Shown: piece by piece, positions 50,287 through 58,878 of the stretch
How the letters are laid out: each line of letters starts with the position of its first letter
Numbering within the stretch: position 1 is the first letter of the stretch
Assembly (NCBI RefSeq): GCF_003585765.1
Contig: NZ_CP021235.1
Coordinates: 4,464,001 to 4,528,000 of the forward strand
Length of the DNA: 64,000 nucleotides
Direction: 5' to 3'
Source of the DNA: Pontibacter actiniarum
GTDB lineage: Bacteria > Bacteroidota > Bacteroidia > Cytophagales > Hymenobacteraceae
The notes under the pieces: model-generated
Seen by the model: only the letters and a program-made list of their open reading frames with translations
Told to the model about the DNA's origin: nothing
Database searches by the model: none
Program-made: the position numbers and the translations under genes

Positions 50287-51126
50287 CTATCTCAGTGCTT
50301 CTGCCTGTACATCATAATAAAAGTCAGTTGTAAGCTTCTTTTGATACCTTTGAAGGACACTTGAGGAAATAAAGTTTGATTTGATCTTTCTTAAAGGAAC
50401 AATAAAAAGTTGTTCCGGCTTTGCACCGCTTCCCCCTACACCGATAGCAATAAAGACAGGAATGTTTCTTTGCTTCTCAAAGCCTTGGTATCTTTTAAAT
50501 TGATCTGGCGTGGCAAAGAGAATACCATTCTTATAGAAGTTGTTACGCCACTTACATTCAACAGCAAGCTGTGCTGTTTCACTTCTAGTCCTTAGTTCTA
50601 GTAACAGGTCTGGATTTTGAGTTGTTTCGGCATAAGTTCCATTTACATATTTATCTCCTGCCCATTCTTTTATTTTGAAGTACTTTTTGTCGAACCTCTG
50701 TACGATGAATTTCTCAAAGTCGTCACCTTGCCTTTTATTAACATCAACAATCTCTGTCTCTGCCAAACCTCCAGATTTTGCTATTTTCTTTTCAACGTCA
50801 TGGATAATGACACTGTAGTTTAGGCCTCTTGAGTTTGCGAAATCTTTAATCAGGTTACGCTCATTGGGTGTTAAAACCCCATCAGCAATGGCCATGCTAA
50901 CAATTTTTTCTAATTCGTTAGCACTAAAAGTGCCTTGCGAAGCTCTTGAAGGTGTAGTAGAGCTATTGGTATCTGTAGAAGCAACTGAAGTTCTAGCAGT
51001 ATTATTGTTATTAGAAGCTTGTTTGCCCGTTTCTGGTGTTTTTTTAGATGAAGAGTAAAGAACGTAGCCGACAGTAAAGCAGAGTACCCCCATTATCATT
51101 AAAATCATACCCATCTTCCGTTTCAT
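50287..51126 (-). CDS. Membrane-anchored PD-(D/E)XK nuclease with a TerB-like domain
   Basis: 279 residues. A single N-terminal membrane helix (about 7-24), a Ser/Thr/Asn-rich linker (25-65), a helical TerB-like domain (about 67-115, 'LEKIVSMAIADGVLTPNERN') and a restriction-endonuclease-like domain (133-245) with E138, D173 in 'NPDLLLEL' and E190/K192 in 'VECKW'. This matches the PD-(D/E)XK pattern of Mrr/NERD-like nucleases. The gene is visibly more A/T-rich than its neighbours and uses different codons, suggesting recent transfer. No partner methylase is adjacent, although an RNA methyltransferase gene lies upstream. A defence role is inference. Confidence 0.8.
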   Translation of the reverse strand: MKRKMGMILMIMGVLCFTVGYVLYSSSKKTPETGKQASNNNNTARTSVASTDTNSSTTPSRASQGTFSANELEKIVSMAIADGVLTPNERNLIKDFANSRGLNYSVIIHDVEKKIAKSGGLAETEIVDVNKRQGDDFEKFIVQRFDKKYFKIKEWAGDKYVNGTYAETTQNPDLLLELRTRSETAQLAVECKWRNNFYKNGILFATPDQFKRYQGFEKQRNIPVFIAIGVGGSGAKPEQLFIVPLRKIKSNFISSSVLQRYQKKLTTDFYYDVQAEALR

Positions 51127-51229
51127 AATATTGCAGAGATTCGATCTATATCAATAAAGGAGCATACCCTTACTGCGCAGATTCAGTTGCAAAGTTTGGC
51201 TCGTAGCATAATAACAGGAATTGATCCTG

Positions 51230-52123
51230 TTACCTCTTCACTGAACTAAACCTGAAGAAAGTACCCAGCGGCAATCTTCTGTTACCGCTGTCGTGCAAGT
51301 ACAGTTCGCCCAGTTCCTCGTTCTGCACCTGCTCCCCAAAGGTGTCGCGCATCAGGTTGTCGAGCACCATGGCCGAGAAGCCCATGGAGTACAGGTTTAT
51401 CAGCAGGAAGTAATCCGTGCCGTCCAGCATCTCACGGCAGAGCTTGATCATCTCGTTCAGCTCATTCTCCAGCTGCCACTTCTCATTGTTCGGGCCGCGG
51501 CCGTAGCTTGGCGGGTCCAGGATGATGCCGTTGTAGGTGTTGCCTCGCTTTACCTCGCGGCGGGCGTACTTCATGGCGTCTTCCACAATCCAGCGCACGT
51601 TGTCGAGGTTGCTGGCCTCCATGTTATCGCGGGCCCAGAAGTTCACCTGCTTGATGGAGTCCAGGTGCGTTACGTCAGCTCCGGCGGCTTTGGCGGCCAG
51701 TGTGGCGGCACCCGTATAGGCAAACATGTTGAGTACCTTCGGTTGCGGTGTCTTCAGCTTTTTGGTGGTGTCGTAGATAAACTTCCAGTTGCTGTCCTGC
51801 TCCGGAAACAGGCCCACATGCTTAAAAGACGATAGGCCTAAGCGGAAACGCAGCTTCAGGTCGTTATACTGGTAGTTGATAAACCACTGCTCCGGCATTC
51901 CTTTCTTCAGCTTCCACTGGCCCTTCTCCTGGCTGCCCTTGTCGCGGGTGAACACGGCATTGGCCATACGCTGCCACTCCTGCTCCGGCAGGTGCTTGTC
52001 CCAAATCGCCTGAGGCTCAGGGCGCGCGACATAGTAATCTCCGAAACGCTCCAGCTTCTCAAAATTTCCGGAATCCACCAGTTCGTAGTCGGCCCAGTTT
52101 TCTGTAGTTAAAAAGGAATACAT
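51230..52123 (-). CDS. Class I SAM-dependent methyltransferase, probable rRNA methylase (RlmI-like)
   Basis: 297 residues. SAM-binding motif I is 'VLNMFAYTGAATLAAKAAGA', followed by acidic 'THLDSIKQVNFWARDN', 'VRWIVEDAMKYARREVKRG' and the catalytic/target motif 'GIILDPPSYGRG'. This is the Methyltrans_SAM (RlmI/RlmK) arrangement without an N-terminal PUA domain. Such enzymes methylate 23S rRNA bases; the target here is not known. It is divergent from dapF. Confidence 0.85.
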   Translation of the reverse strand: MYSFLTTENWADYELVDSGNFEKLERFGDYYVARPEPQAIWDKHLPEQEWQRMANAVFTRDKGSQEKGQWKLKKGMPEQWFINYQYNDLKLRFRLGLSSFKHVGLFPEQDSNWKFIYDTTKKLKTPQPKVLNMFAYTGAATLAAKAAGADVTHLDSIKQVNFWARDNMEASNLDNVRWIVEDAMKYARREVKRGNTYNGIILDPPSYGRGPNNEKWQLENELNEMIKLCREMLDGTDYFLLINLYSMGFSAMVLDNLMRDTFGEQVQNEELGELYLHDSGNRRLPLGTFFRFSSVKR

Positions 52124-52229
52124 ATCTTTGTCGTTTATTTCTGGCTTAGTGCCGGTTGGGGGCGAAATTACGCATTATCCGCCTAACCTTAAAAAGGCAC
52201 GCAGCTGTTGTTTTATTTGTTACACATAC

Positions 52230-53015
52230 ATGGCAATTAGCTTTTATAAGTACCAGGGCACGGGCAACGACTTCGTGATGGTCGACAACCGCAAACGAAA
52301 TTTCCCGGCTGAGGACGAGGCACTGGTAAAGCACCTGTGCGACCGCCGCAAAGGAATTGGCGCTGACGGGCTCATCCTGCTGCAGGACCACCCGGACTAT
52401 GACTTTGAGATGGTGTACTACAACGCCGATGGCCGTGTAGGCTCTATGTGCGGAAACGGCGCGCGCTGCACCGTGCGTTTTGCCCGCCAGCTGGGGGTGA
52501 TCGAGGACGTGGCCTGCTTTCTGGCCGCCGACGGGGAGCACCAGGCCAATGTGGAGCGCGACCTGATCCAACTGAAGATGAACGACGTGAAAAGCGTCGA
52601 GCGCATCGGGGAGGACTACTACTTGAACACCGGCTCGCCGCACTACGTCAGGTTTGTAGAGGGTGTGGAGGCGCTGGATGTGTATGCCGAAGGCCGCGCC
52701 ATCCGCTACAACGAGCGTTTTAAGGAAGTGGGCACGAATGTGAACTTTGTGCAGCGCCTGTCGGACAGCGAGATCTACGTGCGCACCTATGAGCGCGGAG
52801 TGGAGGACGAAACCCTCTCCTGCGGAACAGGCGTAACGGCGTGTGCGCTGGTGGCTGGCCTGCAGGGCATGCAAAGCCCGGTAAATGTAAAAGTGCTGGG
52901 GGGCGAACTGCAGGTGGCTTTTGAGCAGGTGGAAGACGGCAGCTTTAAGTACATTTACCTGATCGGCCCGGCCAAGCAGGTGTTCAGCGGCACCGTTCCG
53001 CTGCAGCAAGTATAA
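52230..53015 (+). CDS. dapF: Diaminopimelate epimerase
   Basis: Converts LL- to meso-diaminopimelate for lysine and peptidoglycan. 261 residues with 'FYKYQGTGNDFVMVDN', the catalytic cysteines in 'GSMCGNGARC' and 'LSCGTGVTAC', and 'NTGSPHYVRF'. ATG 52230 is chosen; the frame is open 34 codons upstream without family similarity. Followed by a terminator and then a GNAT gene. Confidence 0.96.
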   Translation: MAISFYKYQGTGNDFVMVDNRKRNFPAEDEALVKHLCDRRKGIGADGLILLQDHPDYDFEMVYYNADGRVGSMCGNGARCTVRFARQLGVIEDVACFLAADGEHQANVERDLIQLKMNDVKSVERIGEDYYLNTGSPHYVRFVEGVEALDVYAEGRAIRYNERFKEVGTNVNFVQRLSDSEIYVRTYERGVEDETLSCGTGVTACALVAGLQGMQSPVNVKVLGGELQVAFEQVEDGSFKYIYLIGPAKQVFSGTVPLQQV

Positions 53016-53031
53016 AGAGAACTGTAACCAG

Positions 53032-53068
53032 GCCGCCAGCAAAGAACTGCTGGCGGCTTTTTCTTTTC
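53032..53068 (+). terminator. dapF terminator
   Basis: GCCGCCAGCA (53032-53041) pairs with TGCTGGCGGC (53048-53057), followed by TTTTTCTTTT. It leaves 17 bases before the next start, so the acetyltransferase gene may depend on readthrough. Confidence 0.85.
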
Positions 53069-53085
53069 ACCAACCACAGCAACGC

Positions 53086-53601
53086 GTGTTTTTGAAATCT
53101 GACCATACGTACCTGAGGGCGCTGGAGCCAACCGACCTGGACTTTTTGTACACACTGGAGAACGATACCGCCGTTTGGCACGTGGGGAACACCCTTGCCC
53201 CGTACTCCCGGTTTGTGCTGGAGGCGTACCTGCAGAACGCCGCCCTCGATATCTACACCGTAAAGCAGCTTCGCCTGCTCATCTGCAACAACGGCCATCA
53301 ACCTATCGGAGCCATCGACCTGTTCGACTTCGACCCGTTGCACCGCCGCGCCGGCGTAGGGATTGTAATCACAGCCGAGCACCGTGGCAACGGCCACGCC
53401 CGCGAAGCCCTGACCCTGCTGCTCCACTACTGCCAGCATACATTGCAGTTGCACCAGGTATACTGCTCCGTTACCGCCACCAACCTGCCGAGCCTTAACC
53501 TTTTCTCGGAGGCTGGCTTCCAGCGCGCCGGCGTCCGGAAGGAGTGGCTGCGCACGCCGGACGGGTGGGAGGACGTGGTAGAGCTACAGCGGCTGTTCTA
53601 G
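53086..53601 (+). CDS. GNAT-family N-acetyltransferase
   Basis: 171 residues of the RimJ/SpeG-like GNAT type. The acetyl-CoA binding segment is 'VGIVITAEHRGNGHAREALT' (R/Q-x-x-G-x-A pattern), with 'LHRRAG' before it and 'NLPSLNLFSEAGFQRAG' after it. Start is GTG 53086, or TTG at 53092; no ATG is available. The substrate is not predictable. Confidence 0.85.
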   Translation: MFLKSDHTYLRALEPTDLDFLYTLENDTAVWHVGNTLAPYSRFVLEAYLQNAALDIYTVKQLRLLICNNGHQPIGAIDLFDFDPLHRRAGVGIVITAEHRGNGHAREALTLLLHYCQHTLQLHQVYCSVTATNLPSLNLFSEAGFQRAGVRKEWLRTPDGWEDVVELQRLF

Positions 53602-53644
53602 CCCTGCCTCTTACATGAACAAGGGGCACTGTTGAAGCTCCGCC

Positions 53645-53661
53645 AGCGGATGCTTGCGCCA
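53645..53661. repeat. REP-like repeat, half copy
   Basis: AGCGGATGCTTGCGCCA is the reverse complement of one arm and centre of the element at 41807; the other arm is degenerate. Intergenic. Confidence 0.55.
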
Positions 53662-53960
53662 GGTAAGCGCCAAAGTATGAGGACTCCTGTAACCGTGTAA
53701 GCCTAAAGGGAGAGCCGCGGCTGGAATGTAAAGCCGGAAGCGGCGCACGAGTGCATCGGGCAGCCAGAAAGGATATCATGCCCCCAAAACGAACTTCTGC
53801 CACATTGCCACATGTTAGCTATTATGGCATAGGATATTAAGCCCGCTGCTGATAAATAGGAAGTATACTATATTGTATCGGTAATTATGGCAGATAGCCC
53901 GTCGTGCCACTGTTCTGGTATTGTTTTAGTACAGAGCATTAGATATATCGGAAAAAAACC

Positions 53961-53968
53961 TATTTTTG
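53961..53968 (+). promoter_or_regulatory. Candidate -7 box (TATTTTTG) of secA
   Basis: TATTTTTG fits TAnnTTTG and lies 46 bases before the secA ATG. No -33 TTTG is seen at the expected spacing. Confidence 0.4.
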
Positions 53969-54013
53969 ACGATATTGCAAACAGAAGATTTCAATTAAGA
54001 ACGACATATACAT

Positions 54014-57000
54014 ATGTTTGATTTTTTCGGTAAAACCGTTGCGAAACTATTCGGAACCAAATCCGACAGGGATATAAAAGAGGTTATACCTTATGTATCT
54101 AAGATAAACGAGGAGTACGCTAAACTCAACACGCTCACAGACGACCAGCTACGCCAGAAGACGTTTGAAATTAAAGGCATCATTGATGACCGCCTGAAGT
54201 CCATCGACGAGAAGATCGCGGCGCTGCACAAGCGTGTGGCCGATGAGCCGGAGCTGAACATCGTGCAGAAGGAAAACATCTTCTCGGAGATTGATGAACT
54301 GGAGAAGGAGCGCAACAAGGAGCTGGAAGTAGTGCTGATGGAGGTGCTGCCTACTGGTTTTGCCATTGTAAAAGAAACTGCCCGCCGCTGGAAAGAGAAC
54401 GGCCAGCTAACGGTAACCGCCACCGACCACGACCGCATGATCGCGGCGCGCAAGCCAAACGTGCAGATCGAGGACGATAAAGCCACCTGGGCTAACAAAT
54501 GGATCGCAGCCGGCAACGAAATCACCTGGGACATGCTGCACTACGATGTGCAGCTGATCGGCGGTATTGTACTGCACCAGGGTAAGATTGCCGAGATGGC
54601 GACAGGTGAAGGTAAAACGCTGGTGGCAACGCTGCCGGCATACCTCAATGCCCTGGCGAAGCGCGGGGTGCACGTGGTAACGGTAAACGACTACCTGGCC
54701 CGCCGCGACTCGGAGTGGATGGCGCCGCTGTTTGAGTTCCATGGCCTGACCATCGACTGCATCGACAGGCACCAGCCAAACTCAGAAGCCCGCCGCAACG
54801 CCTACAAAGCAGACATCACCTACGGTACGAATAACGAGTTCGGCTTTGACTACCTGCGCGACAACATGTCGCGTGAGCCGCAGGACCTGGTACAGCGCAA
54901 GCACCATTACGCCATGGTCGATGAGGTGGACTCTGTGTTGATTGACGATGCCCGTACTCCGCTGATTATCTCCGGCCCTGTGCCGCGTGGCGATGAGCAC
55001 GAGTTTTACCAGCTGAAGCCGCGCATTGGCATGTTGGTAGAGGCGCAGCGTAAAGTAGTGCAGAACTTCCTGACGGAGGCCAAGCGCCTGATCAAGGAAG
55101 GCAATACGCAGGATGGTGGTCTGGCGCTTTTCCGTGCCTACCGCGGTCTGCCGAAGAGCAAGCCCCTGATCAAGTTCCTGAGTGAGACGGGTAACCGTGC
55201 CATCATGCAGAAAACAGAGAACTTCTACCTGCAGGATAACTCACGCCAGATGCCGGAGGCCGATGAGCCGTTGTACTTTACCATCGACGAAAAGCACAAC
55301 CAGATTGAGCTGACGGAGAAAGGCATCGACCTGATCACCGGCCAGGGAGAAGACCCGAACTTCTTCATCATGCCGGACATCGGTACTGAGATTGCCAACA
55401 TTGATAACGACAACTCCCTATCGCACGAGGAGCAGTTGCATAAGAAAGAGACGCTGATCGCCGATTTCCAGGAAAAGTCGAAGCGTATCCACACGATTAA
55501 CCAGTTGCTGAAGGCTTATACGTTGTTCGAAAAAGACACCGAGTACATCGTAACGCCGGACCACAAGGTGAAGATCGTGGATGAGCAGACGGGCCGTGTT
55601 ATGGAAGGCCGCCGTTACTCAGACGGACTGCACCAGGCCATCGAGGCGAAGGAGAACGTAAAAGTGGAGGATGCCACGCAGACCTACGCTACCGTTACGC
55701 TGCAGAACTACTTCCGTATGTACCACAAACTTTCCGGTATGACGGGTACTGCCGAAACAGAGGCAGGCGAGTTCTGGGACATCTATAAACTGGATGTGGT
55801 GGTAATCCCTACTAACCGCCCGATCCAACGAAAAGACGAGCACGACAAAGTATACAAAACCGTTCGCGAGAAGTATAACGCGGTTGCGGATGAGATTGTA
55901 GAGTTAACGCAGGCTGGCCGCCCGGTGCTGGTAGGTACTACTTCGGTAGAGATATCCGAGCTCCTGAGCCGCATGCTGAAGCTGCGCAATATCAACCACC
56001 AGGTGCTGAACGCGAAGATGCACCAGAAAGAGGCCGAGATTGTGGCCGAGGCAGGTAAGCCGGGCACGGTAACCATCGCTACCAACATGGCAGGCCGTGG
56101 TACTGACATTAAGCTGGCGCCGGAGTCTAAGGCAGCGGGTGGTCTGGCCATTATCGGTACAGAGCGCCACGAGTCCCGCCGTGTAGACCGCCAGTTGCGT
56201 GGTCGTGCCGGTCGCCAGGGTGACCCGGGCTCTTCGCAGTTCTTCGTGTCTCTCGAGGATAACCTGATGCGCCTGTTCGGCTCAGACCGTATTGCCCGCC
56301 TGATGGACCGTATGGGTCTGGAAGAAGGAGAAGTGATCCAGCATTCTATGATCACCAACTCTATTGAGCGTGCGCAGAAGAAAGTGGAGGAGAACAACTT
56401 TGGCCAGCGTAAGCGCCTGCTGGAGTATGACGACGTGATGAACGCACAGCGTGAGGTGGTGTACAAGCGCCGCCGCAATGCCCTTTACGGCGAGCGTCTG
56501 GAGCTGGATGTATGGAACATGATCTATGACATCAGCGAGGATGTGGTTGTGAGCTACAAGAACATCAACGACTACGAAAACTTCCAGCTGCACATTCTGC
56601 GCGTATTCGGTATAGAGTCTTCTATCTCGGAGGCTGATTTCCGAGGCACGCAGGCGAACCAGTTGGCAGAGCGCCTGTACAACGAGGCCCTGAACCACTA
56701 CCTGGAGCGCAACAAGCAGACAGCCGCGCAGGCTTTCCCGATCATTGCCGATATCCACCAGAACCGTGGGCCGATGATTGAGAACGTGGCCGTGCCGTTT
56801 ACCGATGGCAAGCGCCAACTGGCTGCCGTGGCAAACCTGACGAAGACGTTCGAATCGCAAGGCCTGGAGCTGATCCGCGCCATGGAGAAGATCATCACGC
56901 TGGGCACCATCGACCAGGCCTGGACAGAGCACCTGCGCCAGATGGACGACCTGAAGCAGTCGGTTCAGAACGCCGTGTACGAGCAGAAAGACCCGCTGTT

Positions 57001-57385
57001 GATCTACAAGTTCGAGTCGTTTGAGCTGTTCAAGCGCATGATCGGCAAAGTGAACGAACAGACCATTCAGTTCCTGTTCCATGCCCACATTCCGGTGCAG
57101 GCACCAGAGCAGGTACGGGAGCCGCGCCCGCAGCAAGCCCCTAAGCCACCGGTGCTAAAGGAGCAAAAGCAGGAGGTGCACTCGTCGCTGGAGGATGAAA
57201 CCGGCCATACCACTGCCCCTGCCGCAGAGCCGGAGAAGATCATGCCTGCCCACTCGCAGAAGCTGGCGGGCCGCAACGAGCGCGTAAGCGTGCAGTACAA
57301 CGACGGCCGTGTGCTGAAGGATGTAAAGTTCAAGAGCGTGGAAGACGATCTGCTGCACAACCGCTGCGTACTGATTGAGGAATAA
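54014..57385 (+). CDS. secA: Preprotein translocase ATPase SecA, long form
   Basis: 1123 residues, longer than the 901 of E. coli. Walker A '[20 protein letters not shown]', Walker B in '[20 protein letters not shown]', and motif VI '[18 protein letters not shown]' are intact, and '[11 protein letters not shown]' is present. The extra length includes an insertion near residues 330-470. The C-terminus ends in a Pro/Gln/Glu-rich linker and 'NRCVLIEE' with no cysteine-rich zinc motif, so the usual SecB-binding tail is missing. Both features are seen in Bacteroidota SecA. Confidence 0.97.
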   Translation: MFDFFGKTVAKLFGTKSDRDIKEVIPYVSKINEEYAKLNTLTDDQLRQKTFEIKGIIDDRLKSIDEKIAALHKRVADEPELNIVQKENIFSEIDELEKERNKELEVVLMEVLPTGFAIVKETARRWKENGQLTVTATDHDRMIAARKPNVQIEDDKATWANKWIAAGNEITWDMLHYDVQLIGGIVLHQGKIAEMATGEGKTLVATLPAYLNALAKRGVHVVTVNDYLARRDSEWMAPLFEFHGLTIDCIDRHQPNSEARRNAYKADITYGTNNEFGFDYLRDNMSREPQDLVQRKHHYAMVDEVDSVLIDDARTPLIISGPVPRGDEHEFYQLKPRIGMLVEAQRKVVQNFLTEAKRLIKEGNTQDGGLALFRAYRGLPKSKPLIKFLSETGNRAIMQKTENFYLQDNSRQMPEADEPLYFTIDEKHNQIELTEKGIDLITGQGEDPNFFIMPDIGTEIANIDNDNSLSHEEQLHKKETLIADFQEKSKRIHTINQLLKAYTLFEKDTEYIVTPDHKVKIVDEQTGRVMEGRRYSDGLHQAIEAKENVKVEDATQTYATVTLQNYFRMYHKLSGMTGTAETEAGEFWDIYKLDVVVIPTNRPIQRKDEHDKVYKTVREKYNAVADEIVELTQAGRPVLVGTTSVEISELLSRMLKLRNINHQVLNAKMHQKEAEIVAEAGKPGTVTIATNMAGRGTDIKLAPESKAAGGLAIIGTERHESRRVDRQLRGRAGRQGDPGSSQFFVSLEDNLMRLFGSDRIARLMDRMGLEEGEVIQHSMITNSIERAQKKVEENNFGQRKRLLEYDDVMNAQREVVYKRRRNALYGERLELDVWNMIYDISEDVVVSYKNINDYENFQLHILRVFGIESSISEADFRGTQANQLAERLYNEALNHYLERNKQTAAQAFPIIADIHQNRGPMIENVAVPFTDGKRQLAAVANLTKTFESQGLELIRAMEKIITLGTIDQAWTEHLRQMDDLKQSVQNAVYEQKDPLLIYKFESFELFKRMIGKVNEQTIQFLFHAHIPVQAPEQVREPRPQQAPKPPVLKEQKQEVHSSLEDETGHTTAPAAEPEKIMPAHSQKLAGRNERVSVQYNDGRVLKDVKFKSVEDDLLHNRCVLIEE

Positions 57386-57390
57386 GAAGA

Positions 57391-57437
57391 ACAGCAGCCA
57401 CTAGCGTAAGGTTAGTGGCTGCTGTTTGTGATTTTTT
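57391..57437 (+). terminator. secA terminator
   Basis: ACAGCAGCCACTA (57391-57403) pairs perfectly with TAGTGGCTGCTGT (57413-57425), followed by TTGTGATTTTTT. Confidence 0.88.
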
Positions 57438-57501
57438 ATAATAAATGTAAGGGGGAGGTGTTAGATAAAGGTAATTGTCTGGCATCTCTCTTTTTATACA
57501 T

Positions 57502-58173
57502 ATGGCAGGAGAAGAATTAGCATCGTATATAGACCACACGCTGCTGCGCCCGGAGGCAACCCGGGAGCAGGTGTTGCAGCTTTGCGACGAAGCGCGTAAC
57601 TACGGCTTTGCCGCTGTGTGCGTGCCGCCGTATTATGTTGCCCTGGCCAAAGACCGGCTCGGGGTGGGGGCTCAGGTAAAGGTGGCCACGGTAGTAGGGT
57701 TCCCGCTGGGCTATCAGCACCCGAAGGTCAAGTTCCTGGAGACACACCAGGCGATTGAGGACGGTGCGGCGGAGATAGACGTGGTGATGAACATTGCCGC
57801 CTTCAAGTCTGGGAAGTACGAGGAGGTAGAGAATGAGCTGGGCGACCTGGCCAAGTTCTGCCACCTGAAAGAGGCGGAGCTGAAAGTGATTATCGAAACC
57901 GCCCTGCTGACAGAGGAGGAGATTAAAAAGGCATGCGAGCTTTGCGCCAATGCCGAGGTAGACTACGTGAAGACATCTACAGGTTTTGCCGCGAAAGGGG
58001 CTACCGTAGAGCATGTGCTGCTCATGCGCCGCGTGCTGCCCAGTACCATGAAAATAAAAGCGGCGGGCGGCATTAAAACGGCCGCTGATGCAGAAGCGTT
58101 AATAAAGGCCGGCGCCGACAGGTTAGGTTGCTCGGCCAGTATACAAATAGTTACCCATGAACAGAATTCTTAA
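57502..58173 (+). CDS. deoC: Deoxyribose-phosphate aldolase
   Basis: Cleaves 2-deoxyribose 5-phosphate to acetaldehyde and glyceraldehyde 3-phosphate. 223 residues with 'YIDHTLLRPEATREQV', 'EIDVVMNIAAFKSG', 'VIIETALL', the Schiff-base lysine in 'DYVKTSTGF' and 'IKAAGGIKTAADAEALI'. ATG 57502 (MAGEELASYIDHTLL) is preferred to 57475. The 3' end overlaps the next gene by 17 bases, so they are translationally linked. Confidence 0.96.
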   Translation: MAGEELASYIDHTLLRPEATREQVLQLCDEARNYGFAAVCVPPYYVALAKDRLGVGAQVKVATVVGFPLGYQHPKVKFLETHQAIEDGAAEIDVVMNIAAFKSGKYEEVENELGDLAKFCHLKEAELKVIIETALLTEEEIKKACELCANAEVDYVKTSTGFAAKGATVEHVLLMRRVLPSTMKIKAAGGIKTAADAEALIKAGADRLGCSASIQIVTHEQNS

Positions 58174-58675
58174 TGTTTTCCTGGTGCTGCTCCTGATCGG
58201 GAGCACCTCCTGCGCGTCTTCCAAAGGCAGTGGCAGGGTCGGCAGCGAGGCCAGAATCGGAAGCGGAAAAGCCGATAAGGTGACCGAAGACCTGAGCCAG
58301 TACCGCCCCAGGTATGAGGTGCCGGAGGCGGGCCCTGTGGCACGGGTAGAGCCCACGCAGCATGTGAACGCCAAAGTAGCCGTGCTGATGGACACGGTGG
58401 CCAGCGTCAACAAGAACATCAAGTATGCCCAAGGCTACCGCATCCTGGCTTACAACGGTTCTCAGCGCCAGACGGTGATGGACCTGCGCAAGGCCATTAT
58501 CTCCCGCGTGCCGGACGAGAAGGACTACCTGACGTACCAGCAGCCGAATTTCCGGCTAATGGTGGGCGACTTCTTCAACCGTGTGGAGGCCCAGCAGGTG
58601 CTAAACCAGCTGGCCGACCTGATCCCGAACGCCCAAATCGTGCAGGACAAGATCAACATCAACAAAAACTACTAG
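58157..58675 (+). CDS. SPOR-domain lipoprotein
   Basis: 172 residues. The signal MNRILNVFLVLLLIGSTSC19 is a lipoprotein signal peptide with the lipid-bearing cysteine at 19. A flexible Gly/Ser segment follows, and the C-terminal third (about 95-165; 'YRILAYNGSQRQTVMDLRKA', 'NFRLMVGDFFNRVEAQQVLN') has the SPOR pattern that binds denuded peptidoglycan at division sites. Overlaps deoC by 17 bases. Confidence 0.82.
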   Translation: MNRILNVFLVLLLIGSTSCASSKGSGRVGSEARIGSGKADKVTEDLSQYRPRYEVPEAGPVARVEPTQHVNAKVAVLMDTVASVNKNIKYAQGYRILAYNGSQRQTVMDLRKAIISRVPDEKDYLTYQQPNFRLMVGDFFNRVEAQQVLNQLADLIPNAQIVQDKININKNY

Positions 58676-58699
58676 AGCAGTACGTGCAAGAGACTTTAG

Positions 58700-58735
58700 G
58701 AGCGCTGCAGCCGTAGAGGTCGCAGCGCTCTTTTT
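58700..58735 (+). terminator. Terminator after the SPOR lipoprotein gene
   Basis: GAGCGCTGC (58700-58708) pairs with GCAGCGCTC (58722-58730), followed by TTTTT. Confidence 0.85.
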
Positions 58736-58799
58736 GTTTGATACCGTACTGTTAAATTGTTACATTGTTCTACGCCTGCCGCAGGTATAGATTGTGTGC

Positions 58800-58859
58800 T
58801 GGCGCAAGCAGGTGCTTGTGTTTTATCATAGAGTGGAGGCGCAAGCATTCGCTTGTGCC
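58800..58859. repeat. REP-like hairpin pair, copies 2 and 3
   Basis: Two tandem elements: 58800-58821 (TGGCGCAAGC ... GCTTGTG) and 58837-58859 (AGGCGCAAGC ... GCTTGTGCC), both in the same orientation, 15 bases apart. They match the element at 41807. Located between the terminator and the M20 gene. Confidence 0.7.
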
Positions 58860-58878
58860 GTAGAGTAAGCTAGTAATC

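Larger units (their letters stand above)
53602..54013. other. Intergenic region before secA
   Basis: About 412 bases without a credible gene. It holds a half copy of the REP-like repeat (53645-53661), an AAGTATAC near-match to the octamer around 53860, and a candidate promoter box for secA at 53961-53968. The right half is strongly A/T-rich. Confidence 0.55.

Noticed and set aside
53495..53803. Minus-strand ORF of 102 codons in the pre-secA gap
   Set aside because: Low-complexity Arg/Pro/Ala translation, overlaps the GNAT gene, no start context.
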